Counted from the stretch's first letter, positions 29,490-41,540 are shown. The stretch: DNA of 64,000 nucleotides from Locusta migratoria (GCA_026315105.1 CM048744.1:972880221-972944220); one strand, 5' to 3'. Numbers and translations: made by a program. The notes: a model not told the origin generated them from the letters alone.

Positions 29490-30840
29490 TAAAAGGTTAT
29501 AATCCCCATCCCAAAGAAACCAGGTGTAGACAGGTGTGAAAACTACAGAACCATCAGTTTAATAAGTCATGGTTGCAAAATATTAACACGAATTATACAC
29601 AGAAGGATGGAAAAGCTGGTAGAAGCCGACCTCGAGGAAGATCAGTTTGGGTTCAGGAGAAATGTAGGAACTCTGGAGGCAATACTCACTTTAGGGCTTA
29701 TCCTAGAACATAGATTAAGAAAAGTCAAACCCACATTTCTAGCTTTTTTTTTAGATTTGGAGAAGGCTTTTGACAATGTTGATTGGAATAAACTCTTTCA
29801 AGTTCTGAAGCAAGCAGGAGTAAAATATAGGGAGCGTAAGGTTATTTACAACTTCTACAAAAACCAGACAGCGGTTGTCAGTGTTGAAGGGCATGAAAGG
29901 GATGCAGTGGTTGGAAAGGGAGTAAGACAGGGTTGTAGCCTTTCTCCACTGTTGTTCAATTTGTACATTGAGCAAGCTATAAAGGAAAGCAAGGAGAAAT
30001 TTGGAGAAGGAATTAAAGTTCAGAGTGAAGAATTAAAAACATTGCGTTTTGCCGACGACATGGTAATTCTGTCAGATACAGCAAAGGACCTGGAAGAGTA
30101 ATTGAACGGAATGGACAGTGTGCTGAAAGGTGCATATAAGATGAACATTAACAAGAGCAAAACTAGGGTAATGCAGTGCAGTCTAAGAAAATCAGGTGAT
30201 GCTGAAGGAATTAAATTGGGTAATGAAGCAATAAAGGAAGTAGATGAGTTTTGTTACTTGGGCAGTAAAATAACAAATGATGGTCGCTGTACAGATGATA
30301 TAAAATGCAGAATGGCAATGGGTAGAAAAGCGTTTTTGAAAAAGAGAAATTTGTTAACATCGAATATTGATTTAAGCCTAAGGAAGTCCTTTCTGAAGGC
30401 ATTTGTATGGAGTGTTGCCTTCTATGGGAGTGAAACATGGACGATAAACGGTGCTGACAGGAAGACAGGAAGAGGATTGAGGCTTTTGAAATGTGGTGCT
30501 ATAGAAGAATGCTGAAGATTAGGTGGGTGGATCGCGTAACTAATGAGGAGGTACTGAACAGAACTGGGGGGAAAAGAAATTTCTGGCGTACCTTGACTAA
30601 AAGAAAGGATTGGTTGGTAGGCCACATTCTTAGACATCAAGGAATTGTGAATTTAGCGTTGGAGGGAAGTGTGTCGGGTAAAAACCGCAGAGGACGACCA
30701 AGAGATGGTTACAATAAGCAGATTCAGACAGATGTAGGTTGCCGTTCTTATGTGGAGATGAAGAGGCTTGCTCAGGATAGGGTATTGTGGAGAGCTGCAT
30801 CAAACCAGTCTCCGAATTGAAGACCACAACAACAACAACA
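29490..30840 (+). mobile_element. RTE-like LINE, 5'-truncated, with RT core
   Basis: From IPKKPG and CENYRTISLISHGCKILTRI, the sequence runs through QFGFRRNVGTLEAILTL, FFLDLEKAFDNVDW (motif A), VRQGCSLSPLLFNLYIEQAI (motif B) and RFADDMVILSDT (motif C). A TAA at about 30099 ends the first frame (consensus Gln codon lost), and the rest continues to 30515 and 30491-30820 in another frame. The 3' end is (CAA)n at about 30827-30840. Motif C Asp-Asp is intact. Two disabling changes make it inactive. Confidence 0.88.
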
Positions 30841-31249
30841 GTTCATTAATGTGTAACATGTAAAACTACAAATGTACGTCCTGCTTTATAACCCAGATGT
30901 TCCTGAATTTTTTTGTCGGTTACTTTGGTTTAAAAAATAGTTTATTACATCTCTAATAGATCATTCACATGTTGCAACATTGATTTTACTCGAATTGCAT
31001 CGTTAGTCTCGGCATAATAGGCTGTCATTCTGGAACGAAGTAAAAATTAGAACACTAATATTACATTTTAGATTTGACGTTTTAATTGCAAATCCATCCA
31101 TATGTTTCTGAATAATAGGTATGTAATTGGTGTGTTAATACTTACACTCCCAACATAATGACTTTAACTGATACGTTTCTTCAGAATCCCTCTCTTCAAA
31201 GGGGACTAGCATATACTGACGTGCTAACACAATGATTGTTAGTATATGT
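30841..31249. other. Stretch without recognised gene
   Basis: AT-rich. From about 31185 to 31249 it matches 27.93 kb and forms the left flank of the LTR-like copy B. Confidence 0.5.
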
Positions 31250-32816
31250 TGTAAGATTACCGCTCAATAGAAATATTGGTAATTAATAGCATTTGATAAT
31301 TAAACAGTATGAAGTTCACTGCAAACATTGACCATGCCAATGCACTAAATGTTAGACAATTTTAACCTTATTAATTATGGTAGCAATGTATGTACACAGT
31401 TGGGTGACAACATTTATAGTTAGGCCATAGGTAGAAATTCTCCACGTTGAGATTTGCTGTGTGCTTGTAGCTGACGGGAGGCCAGCGAGCAGGCCGACGT
31501 TGGTGGCTTGTTCCAGCTTAGGATTTTCCAGTTCGTTTCCGGTGAGGGGAGAGAGGGACAATGGCGAGTGCCAGGCGCAGTGCAGTGCACAGCGTGAAAT
31601 AAAATATTCTAATACTACTGGCATTTGAAGTAATACGATGCAGTTAGAAACCTCATTACAAAACAGCCTGTTGATAAATAAACAGTACATTAGCTGATGT
31701 GACTATATCTGGCGTAATATGTTTAATTGACAATGAAAAGTAATAAATTACCAACGAAGGCAAGACAGGTACACAACTAGCATGGCAATGTTTGTTTATA
31801 AAAATAATATATTAACTATTTTTCATTTTATTTTCAATCAATCTTGTGTATTTTATCTTGAAATATTCAGTTAAATCACTTATCTGTGATATAAGAAATT
31901 GCACGATTATCATAAATAATACAAAGGATGTTTATACTAATATAAAAACGTAAGAAAATATTTGTTTAATGTGTAGTGTAATTATTTTGATTTTAAGTAA
32001 AGTTTTAGAAATGTATTGGCTGAGCGCTGTACGTTGGCAAATCGGTTAGAACAGCTCACATGGGGAAGTTGATGACGTAGGGAAAATCCTCGGCATTTGA
32101 GCTTTTGGGGCGCGCGCGCGCGCGCGCAGGAAGTGGAGTCGGGAGCAAGTGGGGTAGCTGGCCGGGTGGCGTCGCTCTGCATCAGTCGGCATGTGGACCT
32201 CGAGGTGGAGGTTATAGATTTGTGTGTGGCAATCGCCACGTGTGGTTGCTCGTCGTAGACTGCACCAAGTTGTATCGAGTGCTACTGTGTGTTTGTGAAT
32301 ATTTAGCCGGTAGAAGAAGGTGTGCATCGAATTGAATTAAAGTGACTGTGTTTTGTTAATGTAACACGTGTCATCGCATAGGCATGAACATAAACGATGT
32401 TTGAGACAGGCACTTGGTGTGAAAACAATTTGCGATAAATATTCATTTTGTCTGGGGGATCACGAGCTATAACGTTATTTGATAAATGTGTCGACGTACA
32501 GACGTATCAGCCACAGGGTGTCAATATGGTGTAATAAACAACATAAAGTGCACTTTTACGTGATTTCAAAAATAGTAGTTAGTACACTCTTTTCTCTCAT
32601 GAACTTGACTTGATTGTGAATTTCTTTTGTTAATCATATGCAGGTAAGGAAAGCTGCGAACGTGTGATATCATCCCCTAGAAAATGAGTCAAACAGTAGA
32701 AATCACAGTTTCAGTGTGTTTGCATGTTTAGGAATTTGGTTCGCAGTTGGTGGTTGTGAGTTTAAAAATTTAATATTTCCAAATTTTAAACTCCCACCCC
32801 GACCTTCACGCTCGCA
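31250..32816. mobile_element. 1.56-kb LTR-like element (solo LTR?), copy B
   Basis: The inverse of 20852-22409 over its whole length, with roughly a few percent divergence by eye. Ends are TGTAAGATTACCGC and CACGCTCGCA. TATGT precedes it (31245-31249) and TATGT follows at 32820-32824, so a 5-bp duplication is possible if the end lies three bases further right. It contains a (CG)n run at about 32111-32127. A 113-codon minus-strand frame (31352-31690) is open here but frameshifted in copy A. No internal gag/pol. Confidence 0.6.
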
Positions 32817-32824
32817 TTGTATGT

Positions 32825-33012
32825 CAGTGATCGACATTCAAATGTTGAAGAAAGTGTTTTTTGCCAAAACGAAACAATTTACCTTAACTGTTTAAAAAAA
32901 CGAAACACCATCCTTCTGGAAGGACGTCAGAATCATCTGGGTTAAAGGTAGCAAGATTAAACTGAGAAATAAATAACTAAATAAATAATAATATATACGA
33001 AGTAGAAATGTG
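32825..33012. repeat. Dispersed repeat, right part, matching 27.6 and 28.1 kb
   Basis: CACCATCCTTCTGGAAGGAC matches 28.09 kb, and AAATAACTAAATAAATAATA with GAAATGTGTATATTACT matches 27.63 kb. The two blocks occur in reverse order around the SINE at 27.7 kb, so the underlying element may be tandem or was rearranged. Confidence 0.5.
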
Positions 33013-33049
33013 TATATTACTTGAATGGCCTTCGTAATAAACATACTGT

Positions 33050-33330
33050 GCTGCAAAACGCAGAAAGTAAATTCAGTGCGTGTCCATTGGTGCTGCTGGC
33101 TGTGAGTTTGTTTACTCGGCCTGTCGGCTGTTCATTAGCGAGAGTAGTCAGCCGCCTGCCCCCCTCTGCCTCTCTGACCCTACCTGCCACTCGTGGCATC
33201 TGCCGAGGGCGCAGACGGCCGCGCGGTCACCAGGCTCCTTTAATTAGCGCCTGATTAAAGCACGCCCGTAATTAATATTTAGCCAGCCGAGTGTAAACAA
33301 CTCTACCGACCAGCGGCAGCATTCGACAGC
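33050..33330. promoter_or_regulatory. Low-repeat GC-rich island with AATTAA cores
   Basis: Contains CTCCTTTAATTAGCGCC, TGATTAAAGCACGCC and CCGTAATTAATATTTAG within about 60 bp, in otherwise GC-rich unique sequence. Overlapping open frames on both strands lack domains. The pattern resembles a conserved noncoding enhancer, but this is inference. Confidence 0.3.
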
Positions 33331-33632
33331 CGAAAAGCGAGACCCACTCCCCCTCCAGTGGGGTCGTCCTACTGACAACAGCGCACTTGACTCTTTCTGG
33401 AAACCATCTTAAACTCTTCATTACGTAATCCTTAGCAACAGCGCAGTGGCATAGCGAGAAGCGAAACCATGGTAAGCACATGATGACGACAGCTCTTCAA
33501 GACTACTCGTACAAATTAATCTGTTATTGAACGTGGTACACATGGAACACAAAACTTTGCATATCAAATTTTAAAGATGAGATAATGAGATAACACGAAA
33601 ATTAATGCAGACCAGTAAACACAACTTTGTAA

Positions 33633-33820
33633 GAAATGTTCAAATGTTTGTTAAGCTTATGGGACTTAACTACGGGGTCATCAGTCCCTAAACTTACGAA
33701 CTACCTTCTACTAAGGACGGCATAAATATCTATGCCCGAGGGGTGATTCGAACCCCCCGACCGTAGTGGCCGTGCAGACCGTGACTGGAGCGCCTCAGCC
33801 CCGCGGCCACCGCGGCCGGC
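33633..33820 (-). mobile_element. tRNA-derived SINE, family A
   Basis: A perfect 11-bp duplication CAACTTTGTAA flanks it (33622-33632, 33821-33831). The element has a short linker deletion (ACTACCTTCTACTAAGGACG) and loss of a few bases in the A-box region (CAGCCCCGCGGCC). The B box is GATTCGAACCCC on the plus strand. Confidence 0.9.
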
Positions 33821-33831
33821 CAACTTTGTAA

Positions 33832-35699
33832 CCACTTCAATAATTACCGAAAACCTAATACCCTACAATAACAAGAAGATTATTGACTCATCAACCTTAC
33901 ATGAGGTTCAACAGGTTGCGACGATATTCTTACTGCTTCTGGCATTCTTTAACCATTGTAAGGTACCCTCTGTAAAGTGACCTGCAAATGTGGTGTACGT
34001 GTGCTTCCGATTTTCAGTGATTTCCAGGTTCAAAACGATCTTATTCTAAACTTCGCACTTGTCGTTCACAAATATAGGCCTACTGAACGAACGTCATTGG
34101 AGATTACGCCTAATGTAAATTCATTTCGTCCGTCATAATCGGATGTTTTCGAATAGCCTGTAACTACGTTATTTATGGGTTTAAATACTGAAGCACTGTA
34201 CCCATTATTTATTTTAATGCTTAACGCTTTTAGTGCCTTTATTTACATAAATGCATCGTGACGTTCCCATGTGTGATTTCATGCAGCTCTTCACTGCTGC
34301 CATCGTTTTGAGGTTACTGTAATGAGGAAAATCATACATAACAAGTGTTGGCATGTTTTTATATATTAAATAGTATTGCTGTCTATACTTGCAAGTATTG
34401 TCTTCTCCATTACAGTGGGTATCAGAACACAAATATTGTCACATTGGTTGTTTTTGTATAAAGGTAGGCCTAAGTTATGATTTTTGTGTCTGGTATTTTT
34501 TGTATTGTAGGATAAAATACACACCTCGATATTTATTCTGTCCGATTTTCCGACCTAAATACACAACTGCAGTGCAACACTGGCAGAAAATCACACATTG
34601 AAACGTCGAAAAAGTACTGTACTTATGTAAACAAATGCACTATACGAAGCGAATAAATTCTCGAAATGCGTCGTGAGAAAAAAAAAAAAAAACTTACATA
34701 ACTGGTTTAGTTTTTCATTATTTAAAGCATGGAGGTTAACTTGTGTGTGTCTGCACAACTTCAAATTAATTCAGCAAAACTGTAACATCGCATATCAATG
34801 ACACCATGAAATATTACGAAAATGTAAAAAATTTCTAGTAATTTACGGGTACCTCGTATTCGTAAAGCTTGTCTGGTAGTAGCAATACCTGAGGACTGTG
34901 TACACAATACTCGGCCCTTTATTATTTCGAGAAATATTAGGTAGCTCATTTGTAGGCACTCGATGTCTTTAATAATAGCAAAATCCGCATGGTTTCACTC
35001 ATTTCCAGGCAATAATTCAGTGGAATCCATTACACTCTAAAAAATTGAAATCTAATATACTTCACACAGAGAATAGATTCTAACCTGAAACCTAACTTAA
35101 CCTTCTCCTTATAACCCCACCAAGAGACAAACTATAGCAGATGAAGTGTGACCACAGCCTAACAACCTAACGGAGGGTCGTATGTAACTTCTGTTCTGCT
35201 ATTTTTAAACCACATACACCGTTCGTAAGACACAGTATGGCTTAAGCACTCAACACTATAGGCTTCCCGCGTCATTTGGCATGGCTCTGTACATGATTTC
35301 TCGAATTTCACGCAAAGTAAATGTAGGCGTGTTCCTTCTCTAACTCTACAATCTCGAAATTCGTAAAAAAAAAAAAAAAAAAACAGTGCGACGCAACGTT
35401 CTTCTCAGTACAGTACTGAACAAAAACTAACAGTCATACAGTAATGAAACTTCCGGCAGATACACGATAAAGGTAACAGACCAGGAGTGCTAACCGCATT
35501 ACGTTCCGACTCCATTGGCGTTATATAGTGCTGTTATAAGCTGTTTCATTATTCATGACATACACTTCGTATGTGTTTAAACTGTGTAAACCAAACGTGC
35601 CCCGTCTCACTCCTTCCTCCCCATAAAAAAAGAATCTTAACCGGTCTCTGAATGACGGGTTCAACGCTTTTGCCGAACGTGCTCTGTGTAAATAGAAGG
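33832..35699. other. Quiet low-repeat stretch
   Basis: No transposon ends, tRNA-like boxes or coding domains recognised in about 1.9 kb. It contains A-runs near 34679 and 35366. It is the longest segment of the window that I cannot attribute to repeats, so it is probably unique intergenic or intronic DNA. Confidence 0.5.
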
Positions 35700-36010
35700 A
35701 CCAACTGAGTTGTAACGTTCTGCAGTTCGGGTCCAGGTGTCAGTTTGGCCGTGAGAAGCAGAAAGGTTCGTTAGGCATTCACTGTGCTGAGTGTGTGGAC
35801 AGTGCCCAGCAGCTTACGGCATTTGTATTCAGTGAATCAGTGGAGAGCAGGGACAGTGGCGGTCCAGCCGTTGGCACGCCTGCTGGAGTCCTAAGCCGCT
35901 GCTGTGAGCTGGGCCACCAGGATTTGCTCTCTCTCACACACACACCTGGTCTGTAAGCGCCTTAATTGTCGCTCTCCTCCCACCGTATACTGCAGCAGGC
36001 TGGAGTCTGT
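35700..36010. promoter_or_regulatory. Low-repeat GC-rich island
   Basis: Contains GTAAGCGCCTTAATTGTCGC, a reverse-oriented AATTAAGGCGC motif like those at 41.37 and 51.81 kb, plus CACA microsatellites at 35937 and 36026. No coding domain. Confidence 0.3.
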
Positions 36011-36153
36011 CTCAGCCGACTAAAACACACACACACACGACTCGTTCCATTTCAAGCATTTTTTGGTGGAGTTTTATTTTTCTGTCGTAGAATTTAGGCG
36101 TTTATTTAATATTTTTGACAAACTTTTAGCTGTGATACGCAAACGCTACTTTT

Positions 36154-36194
36154 TATAGTGTCCATCATGAAAATTTTGATGGATGGACACTATA
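36154..36194. repeat. Perfect hairpin
   Basis: TATAGTGTCCATC (36154-36166) and GATGGACACTATA (36182-36194) form 13-bp perfect arms around a 15-nt loop. No U-tract follows. It may be a residual transposon end pair. Confidence 0.7.
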
Positions 36195-36253
36195 GTGATA
36201 TGTTCAAAAAAAAAAAAAATCTGTTACATTCAGCTGAATGGCATATGATTATG

Positions 36254-38480
36254 CATACATCTACATTTACATACATACTCCGCAACTCATCGTAAGGTGC
36301 GTGGCGGAGGGTACACTGTACCACTACTAGGCATTTCCTTGCCTATTCCACTTCCAAATGAAATGAGGAAAGAAAGAATGCCTATATGCCTCCGTACGAC
36401 CCTTAATTTCTCTTACCTTGTCTTTGTGATTAATACGCGAAATGTAAGTAGGCGGCAGCAAGATCGTACTACACTCAGCTTCAAATTCCGGCCCTCTAAA
36501 TTTACTTAACAGAAATTCACGAAAAGAACGTCGTCTTTCTTCCAGCAATCCCCAATTGAGTTGCCGGAGCATTTCCGTGACACTCGCGCATTGGTCGAAC
36601 CTACCGGTAACAAATCTAGCTGCTCGCCTCTGAACCGCCTCTATGTCTTCCTTTAAACTGATCTGCTGCGGGTCCCAAACACTTGAGCAATACTCAAGAC
36701 GTGGTCGTACAAGCGTTTTATACGCGGTCTCCTTTACAGGTGAAGTACATCTTCCCAAAATTCTCCCAATAAACCGAAGTCGGCTGTCCGCCTTACTCAC
36801 GACTGTCCTTACATGTTGGTTCCATTTCATATAGCTCTGCAATGTTACGCTTAGATATTTGAACGACGCGACTGCATCAAGAAGCTCACTACTAATGCTG
36901 TATTAGAATATTATAGGATTGTTTTTCCTACTCATCCGCAGCACCTTACATTTTCCTACATTGAGAGCTAGCTGCCATTCTTCGCACCAACTAGAAATTT
37001 TGTCTAAGTCATCCTGTATGCTATTACAGTCAGTTAAAGACGACACCCTCCCATACACCACAGCATCACCTATTCCATAAGCTCGTATCTTCGTTAACAG
37101 GCTGCAGTGTGGCACCGCGTCGAACGCCTTTTTGAAGTCGAGAAAATCACAATCCGGCTGTTGCCCTTCATCCATGGCTCGCAAGATGTCATGTGAGAAA
37201 AGCGCAAGCTGAGTTTCACATGAACGATGTTTCCTAAACCCGTGCTGATTCATGGAAAGAAGCTTTTCCGTTTCAAGGAAATTTACTATATTCGAACTGA
37301 GAATATGCTCCAAAATTCTACAGGAAATTGATGTCAACCATATTGGCCTGAAGTTGTGTGGGTCAGTTCTCTTTCCTTTCTTATACACGGGAGTCACCTG
37401 CGCTTTTTTCCAATCACTAGGAACTTTGCGCTGAATTAAAGATTCGCGATAAATGCAAGCTAAGTAGGGGGCCAATGCCGCAGAATAGTCTTTGTAAAAC
37501 CGGACCAGTAGACTTTTTCGTATTTAGCTCTCTCAGCTGCTTCTCTACACTGGCAATACCTATTGCTATGTCACCCATTTCGGAATTAGTACGTTGATCA
37601 AATGATGGTATATTTGTGCGGTCCTCCTGCGTGAAAGATTTCTTAAAGGTTAAATTTAGAACTTCAGCTTTCCGTTTGCTTTCTTCTATTACTGCCCCGG
37701 AATGATCAACTAGTGACTGGACAGTGGGCTTTGACCCGCTTATCGATTTTACGTAGGACCAGAAATTTTTGGGGTTCTCGGAAAGATCTTTTGCTAAGGT
37801 ATGGCTGTGATAATTATTGTATGCTTCGCGCATCGATCTTTTTATAGACGCACGAATCTCTACTAACTTTTGCCTGTCATAATTTGCGTGTTCTTTTTTG
37901 AATCGAGAGTGCAACAGACTTTGCTTTCTCAGCAGCTTTCTAACATTATTATTATACCACGGTGGATCTTTTCCATCCTTAATCGTCTTTACTGGCACAT
38001 ATTTCTCTAACCCTTTATTAACAATGCACTTAAATTTAGTCCACAATTCCTCTACATCCATAGTACCAGAATTAAACGATGCCCATTCATTTTCTAAGTG
38101 CGATCGTAACATTTTCTTATCGGCTCTTCCAAACAAAAACACGCTCCTAGCCTTCTTATTGGTTTATGAACTTTGGCCACCATCGACGATATCATGATCA
38201 CTAATTCCTGTCTCTACACAGACATCGTTAATAAGGTCAGGCCTGTTTGTGGCTATAAGGTCTAGAATATTTCCATTCCGCGTGGGTTGCCGGTTTAACT
38301 GCTCAAGACAGTTTTCGGAGAATGTGTCCAAAAGTAGCTCGCAAGACTGCTTGTCTGTACCGCATGAAATGTAACTAGCGAGGTCCCAATCTCTACTCTG
38401 CTGATCTATACTATAGCTGATATTATGATGACTGGTGCATTGAGGATGATCATTATATGACCGAAATCGATCTGCAAAAA
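36254..38480 (-). mobile_element. Jockey/CR1-group LINE with endonuclease C terminus and RT
   Basis: Read on the minus strand: the end of an APE-type endonuclease (LDLIATNRPDLINDVC then TGISDHD, the SDH motif), a linker (NPKNFWSYVKSISGSKPTVQ), RT fingers (KKGKRTDPHNFRP), QHGFRKHRSCETQLALFS, FLDFKKAFDAVPHCSLL (motif A), then a jump to DDLDKISSWCEEWQLALN. Motifs B and C (GVPQGS, FADD) are deleted. The C-terminal frame 36327-36842 and TAGATG tail match 1-640. Frameshifts occur near 38150 and 37440. This is the most complete copy of its family here and it is inactive. Confidence 0.88.
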
Positions 38481-38785
38481 AAACGAACAATGCTGTATAC
38501 TATATTTATTATATTCATTTTTTGTCCCACACAGTTCCAAAAAATTGAGTCAAACCTCAAAAAATTCATTAATTACATACGAACATGAGGACACAGGGGC
38601 ATATCTTGCTGCTTGCAACTGATACGATCTGTGGACGATACGATCTGATTCAATTTCCATGATAAATTCATAGAACGGGTGCAATAACTCCTTAAATGAA
38701 AAGAGAAAAGTATATTTAAGGAATGTCCTCACCAACGACAGTCGCTTGTTTATTTTTATGGTTTGTCTTTATTGCATACAAGTCC

Positions 38786-39110
38786 GCGATCTCCATTTTT
38801 TCAATAAGAATAAAAACCGCGCAGATCGTTAAAATTATATTTATCGATTACGACATTTCCGCATTGCCATTATCAGATATATATATATAAAAAACTCTGA
38901 ACTTCCGCATTAAAGTTCAGGGTCAATGATAAAATATCTGCCTGGTAGGTTGACGTACCTACTAGGTAGATATTTTAATATTGACGCTGAACTTTAATGT
39001 CGAAGTTCAAAGGTTTTTACATCTGATGATGGCAATGCCGAAGCGTCGTAATCAATAAATATAATTTTAGCGATCTAGACGGTTTTTATTCTTATTGAAA
39101 ATATGTCGCC
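38786..39110. mobile_element. Foldback element with hammerhead-like motif in both arms
   Basis: Arms start near TTTTTCAATAAGAATAAAAA (38796) and end with the inverse near 39101. The left arm (complement, 38851-38876) reads CTGATAATGGCAATGCGGAA then ATGTCG. The right arm (39023-39048) reads CTGATGATGGCAATGCCGAA then GCGTCG. Combined they suggest an ancestral CTGATGA, stem GGCAATGCC, GAAACGTC. The inner part AACTTTAATGCGG... also pairs, around CCTACTAGGTAG near 38965. Confidence 0.72.
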
Positions 39111-39555
39111 ATTCTCAAGTACCTGTGCATCAAAAACATTTTTTTTAATAATAAATCAATCTGATTTTCCAGTACTTCACAAAAATAAAATTAAATAATG
39201 ACTCTGATTGTCAAAAATAATTACAAAACATACATATTTCTTGTGCTAAGGTTGTTACATTTTTCTTAGATGTTAGCGAATGTGAGAGTGAAAATCTCGA
39301 GTACAGACTTCTGACACGAGTGACACCCAATCACCTGACCACGTTCAAAGTGTGTGTGTTATGCAGAGCGCTCTATTCTTCTCTCTCGCGATGTCTAATG
39401 ACTACTGAGGTCACTGATATGGAGTACCTGGCTGTAGGTGAGAGCACAGTGCATCTAATGTGAAAAACGTATCTTTCAGGGGCGTCCGGATACTTCCGAC
39501 CGCATATTGTAGAAATAGGTGGATCAAAACAAAATGTCCAGACACTCTGTGACGA
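39111..39555. other. Stretch without recognised gene
   Basis: AT-rich sequence upstream of a LINE; no family recognised. Confidence 0.5.
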
Positions 39556-41146
39556 AGATGACATTGAAACGGAGGATGACACTCTAAAGGCTGAATTACT
39601 AAATGACTTTTTCCAAAGCTATTTCACAGAGGAAGATTGCACTGTAGTTCCTTCTCTAGATTGCCGCACGGATTACAAAATGGCAGATATCGAAATAACT
39701 TACAGAGGGACAGAAAAACAATTAAAATCGCTCAAAAGAGGTAAGTCCGCAGGATCTGATGGGATACCAGTTCGATTTTACACAGAGTACGTGTAGGAAC
39801 TTGCCCCCCTTCTTGCAGTGGTGTACCGTAGGTCTCTAGAAGAGCGTTGCGTTCCGAAAGATTGGAAAATGGCGCAGGTCATCCCCGTTTTTAAGAAGGG
39901 ACATCGAACAGATGTGCAGAACTATAGGCCTACATCTCTAACGTCGGTCAGTTGTAGAATTTTGGAACGTGTATTATGTTCGAGTATAATGACATTTCTG
40001 AAGACTAGTAATCTGCTCTGTAGGAATCAGCATGGGTTTCGAAAAAGGCGATTGTGTGAAATCCAGCTCGCGCTATTCGTCCACGAGTTTTCATGTAGAT
40101 GCTGTGTTTCTTGACTTTCGCAAGGCGTTTGATACAGTTCCCCAGAAACGTTTAATGAACAGAGTAAGAGCATATGATCTATCAGACCAATTGTGAGATT
40201 GGATTCAGGAGTTCCTAGATCTTCCGAAGTCTTCCGAAGTAAGAGTGATGTCAGGTGTGCCACAGGGGAGTGTCGTTTGTCTGTTACTGTTCACGATATA
40301 TATAAATGACCTTTCGGATTACATCGGAAGTTCACTGAGACTTTTGCGGATGATGCTGTAGTATATAGAGAGGTTGTAACAATGGAAAATTGTATTGAAA
40401 TTCTGCATCGAATTGTCGCATGGTACAGGGAATGGCAAGTGAATCTCAATGTACACAAGTGTAATGTGCTGCGAATACATAGAAAGAAAGATCCTGTATC
40501 ATTTAGCTACACTATATCAGGTCAGCAGCTTGAAGAATTTAATTCCATAAATTATCTGGGATCAGGCATTAGGGGTGATTTAAAATGGAACGACCACATA
40601 AAATCAACCGTCGGTAAAGCAGATGCCAGACTTACACTCATCGGAAGAATACTAAGGAAATGCAGTCCGAAAACAAAGGAAGTAGGTTACAATACACTTG
40701 TTCGCCCACAGCTTGAATACTGCTCACCGGTGTGGGATCCGTACCAGGTAGGGTTGATAGAGGAAGTAGAAAAGATCCAACGGAGAGCAGCGCGCTTCGT
40801 TACAGGATCATTTGGTAATCGAGAAAGCGTTACGGAGATGATCGAAGAACTCCAGTGGAAGACTCTGCAGGAGAGACGCTCTGTCGCTCGGTACGGGCTT
40901 TTGTCGAAGTTTCGAGAACTTACCTTTGCCGAGGAGTCTATATTGCTTGCTCCTACGTATATCTCGCGAAGAGATCATGAAGATAAAATCACAGATATTA
41001 GAGACGACACAGGGGGATACCGACAGTGTTTCTGTCTGCGAAGAATACGTGACTGGAATAGGAGGGAGAACCGATAGTGGTACTCAAGGTACCCTCCGCC
41101 ACACACCATCGGGTGGCTTCCGGAGTATGCATTTAGATGTAGATAT
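39556..41146 (+). mobile_element. Jockey/CR1-group LINE, second subfamily, RT decayed
   Basis: The order is FFQSYFTEEDCTVVPSLD, KSLKRGKSAGSDGIPVRFY, an early stop at about 39794, VFKKGHRTDVQNYRPTSLTS, NQHGFRKRRLCEIQLALF, a frameshifted motif A and B region (CCACAGGGGAGTGTCG at 40261), TTTGCGGATGATGCTG (motif C, FADDA), then an open frame 40382-41077 for the connection region. The UTR ends GCATTTAGATGTAGATATA. At least four stops or frameshifts. It diverges clearly in protein from the 1-640 family. Confidence 0.87.
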
Positions 41147-41303
41147 ACCATTCCCACGCGTCAATGAAACTTTCGGTTATGCCGACTGGCGTTTGCAAGG
41201 TTTTGAATAACCTTTTGTAGACGGCTGCTATTGTGTCCGACGTAAAACTACGGTGGTGTAGCTTGCTCGGTTTCGGCTGTAATCGGCGTCCTCGGTGACA
41301 CAG

Positions 41304-41305
41304 GG

Positions 41306-41364
<59 letters not shown>

Positions 41365-41383
41365 TTAATTAAAAGGCATTAGC

Positions 41384-41416
<33 letters not shown>
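41304..41416. repeat. (AG)n and (GCC)n microsatellites
   Basis: A near-pure AG run (41304-41362, one AA interruption) and a (CCG)n run (about 41386-41416) are separated by GCGTTAATTAAAAGGCATTAG. Confidence 0.95.
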
Positions 41417-41540
41417 AGATAGACGCCTACCGCTAATGCCAGTTTTCCAATTACGCGCAATACGCCACTGGGCTGCCGCTTTCTCTTTAAACAGGACCTG
41501 GTCGGTCAACAGCTGTGTCCAACACTTCAAACGAAGGCGC
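41363..41540. promoter_or_regulatory. Low-repeat island around the GCC run
   Basis: GCGTTAATTAAAAGGCATTA lies left of the GCC run, and ACCGCTAATGCCAGTTTTCC and AATTACGCGCAATACGCC lie right of it. AAAAGGCATTAGC and GCTAATGCCagTTTT are inverted copies flanking the microsatellite. Homeodomain-type cores are dense. Enhancer function is inference. Confidence 0.33.

Noticed and set aside
31352..31690. 113-codon frame in LTR-like copy B, partly shared with copy A
   Set aside because: Copy A carries a one-base insertion that shifts the upstream half; the shared part reflects recent common origin, not protein constraint.
32105..32335. 76-codon Arg/Ala-rich frame
   Set aside because: Translation of a (CG)n run and flanks inside the LTR-like element.
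20852..32816. One intact LTR retrotransposon spanning the two 1.56-kb copies
   Set aside because: The copies are inverted rather than direct, and the 8.8 kb between them holds unrelated elements with no gag/pol.
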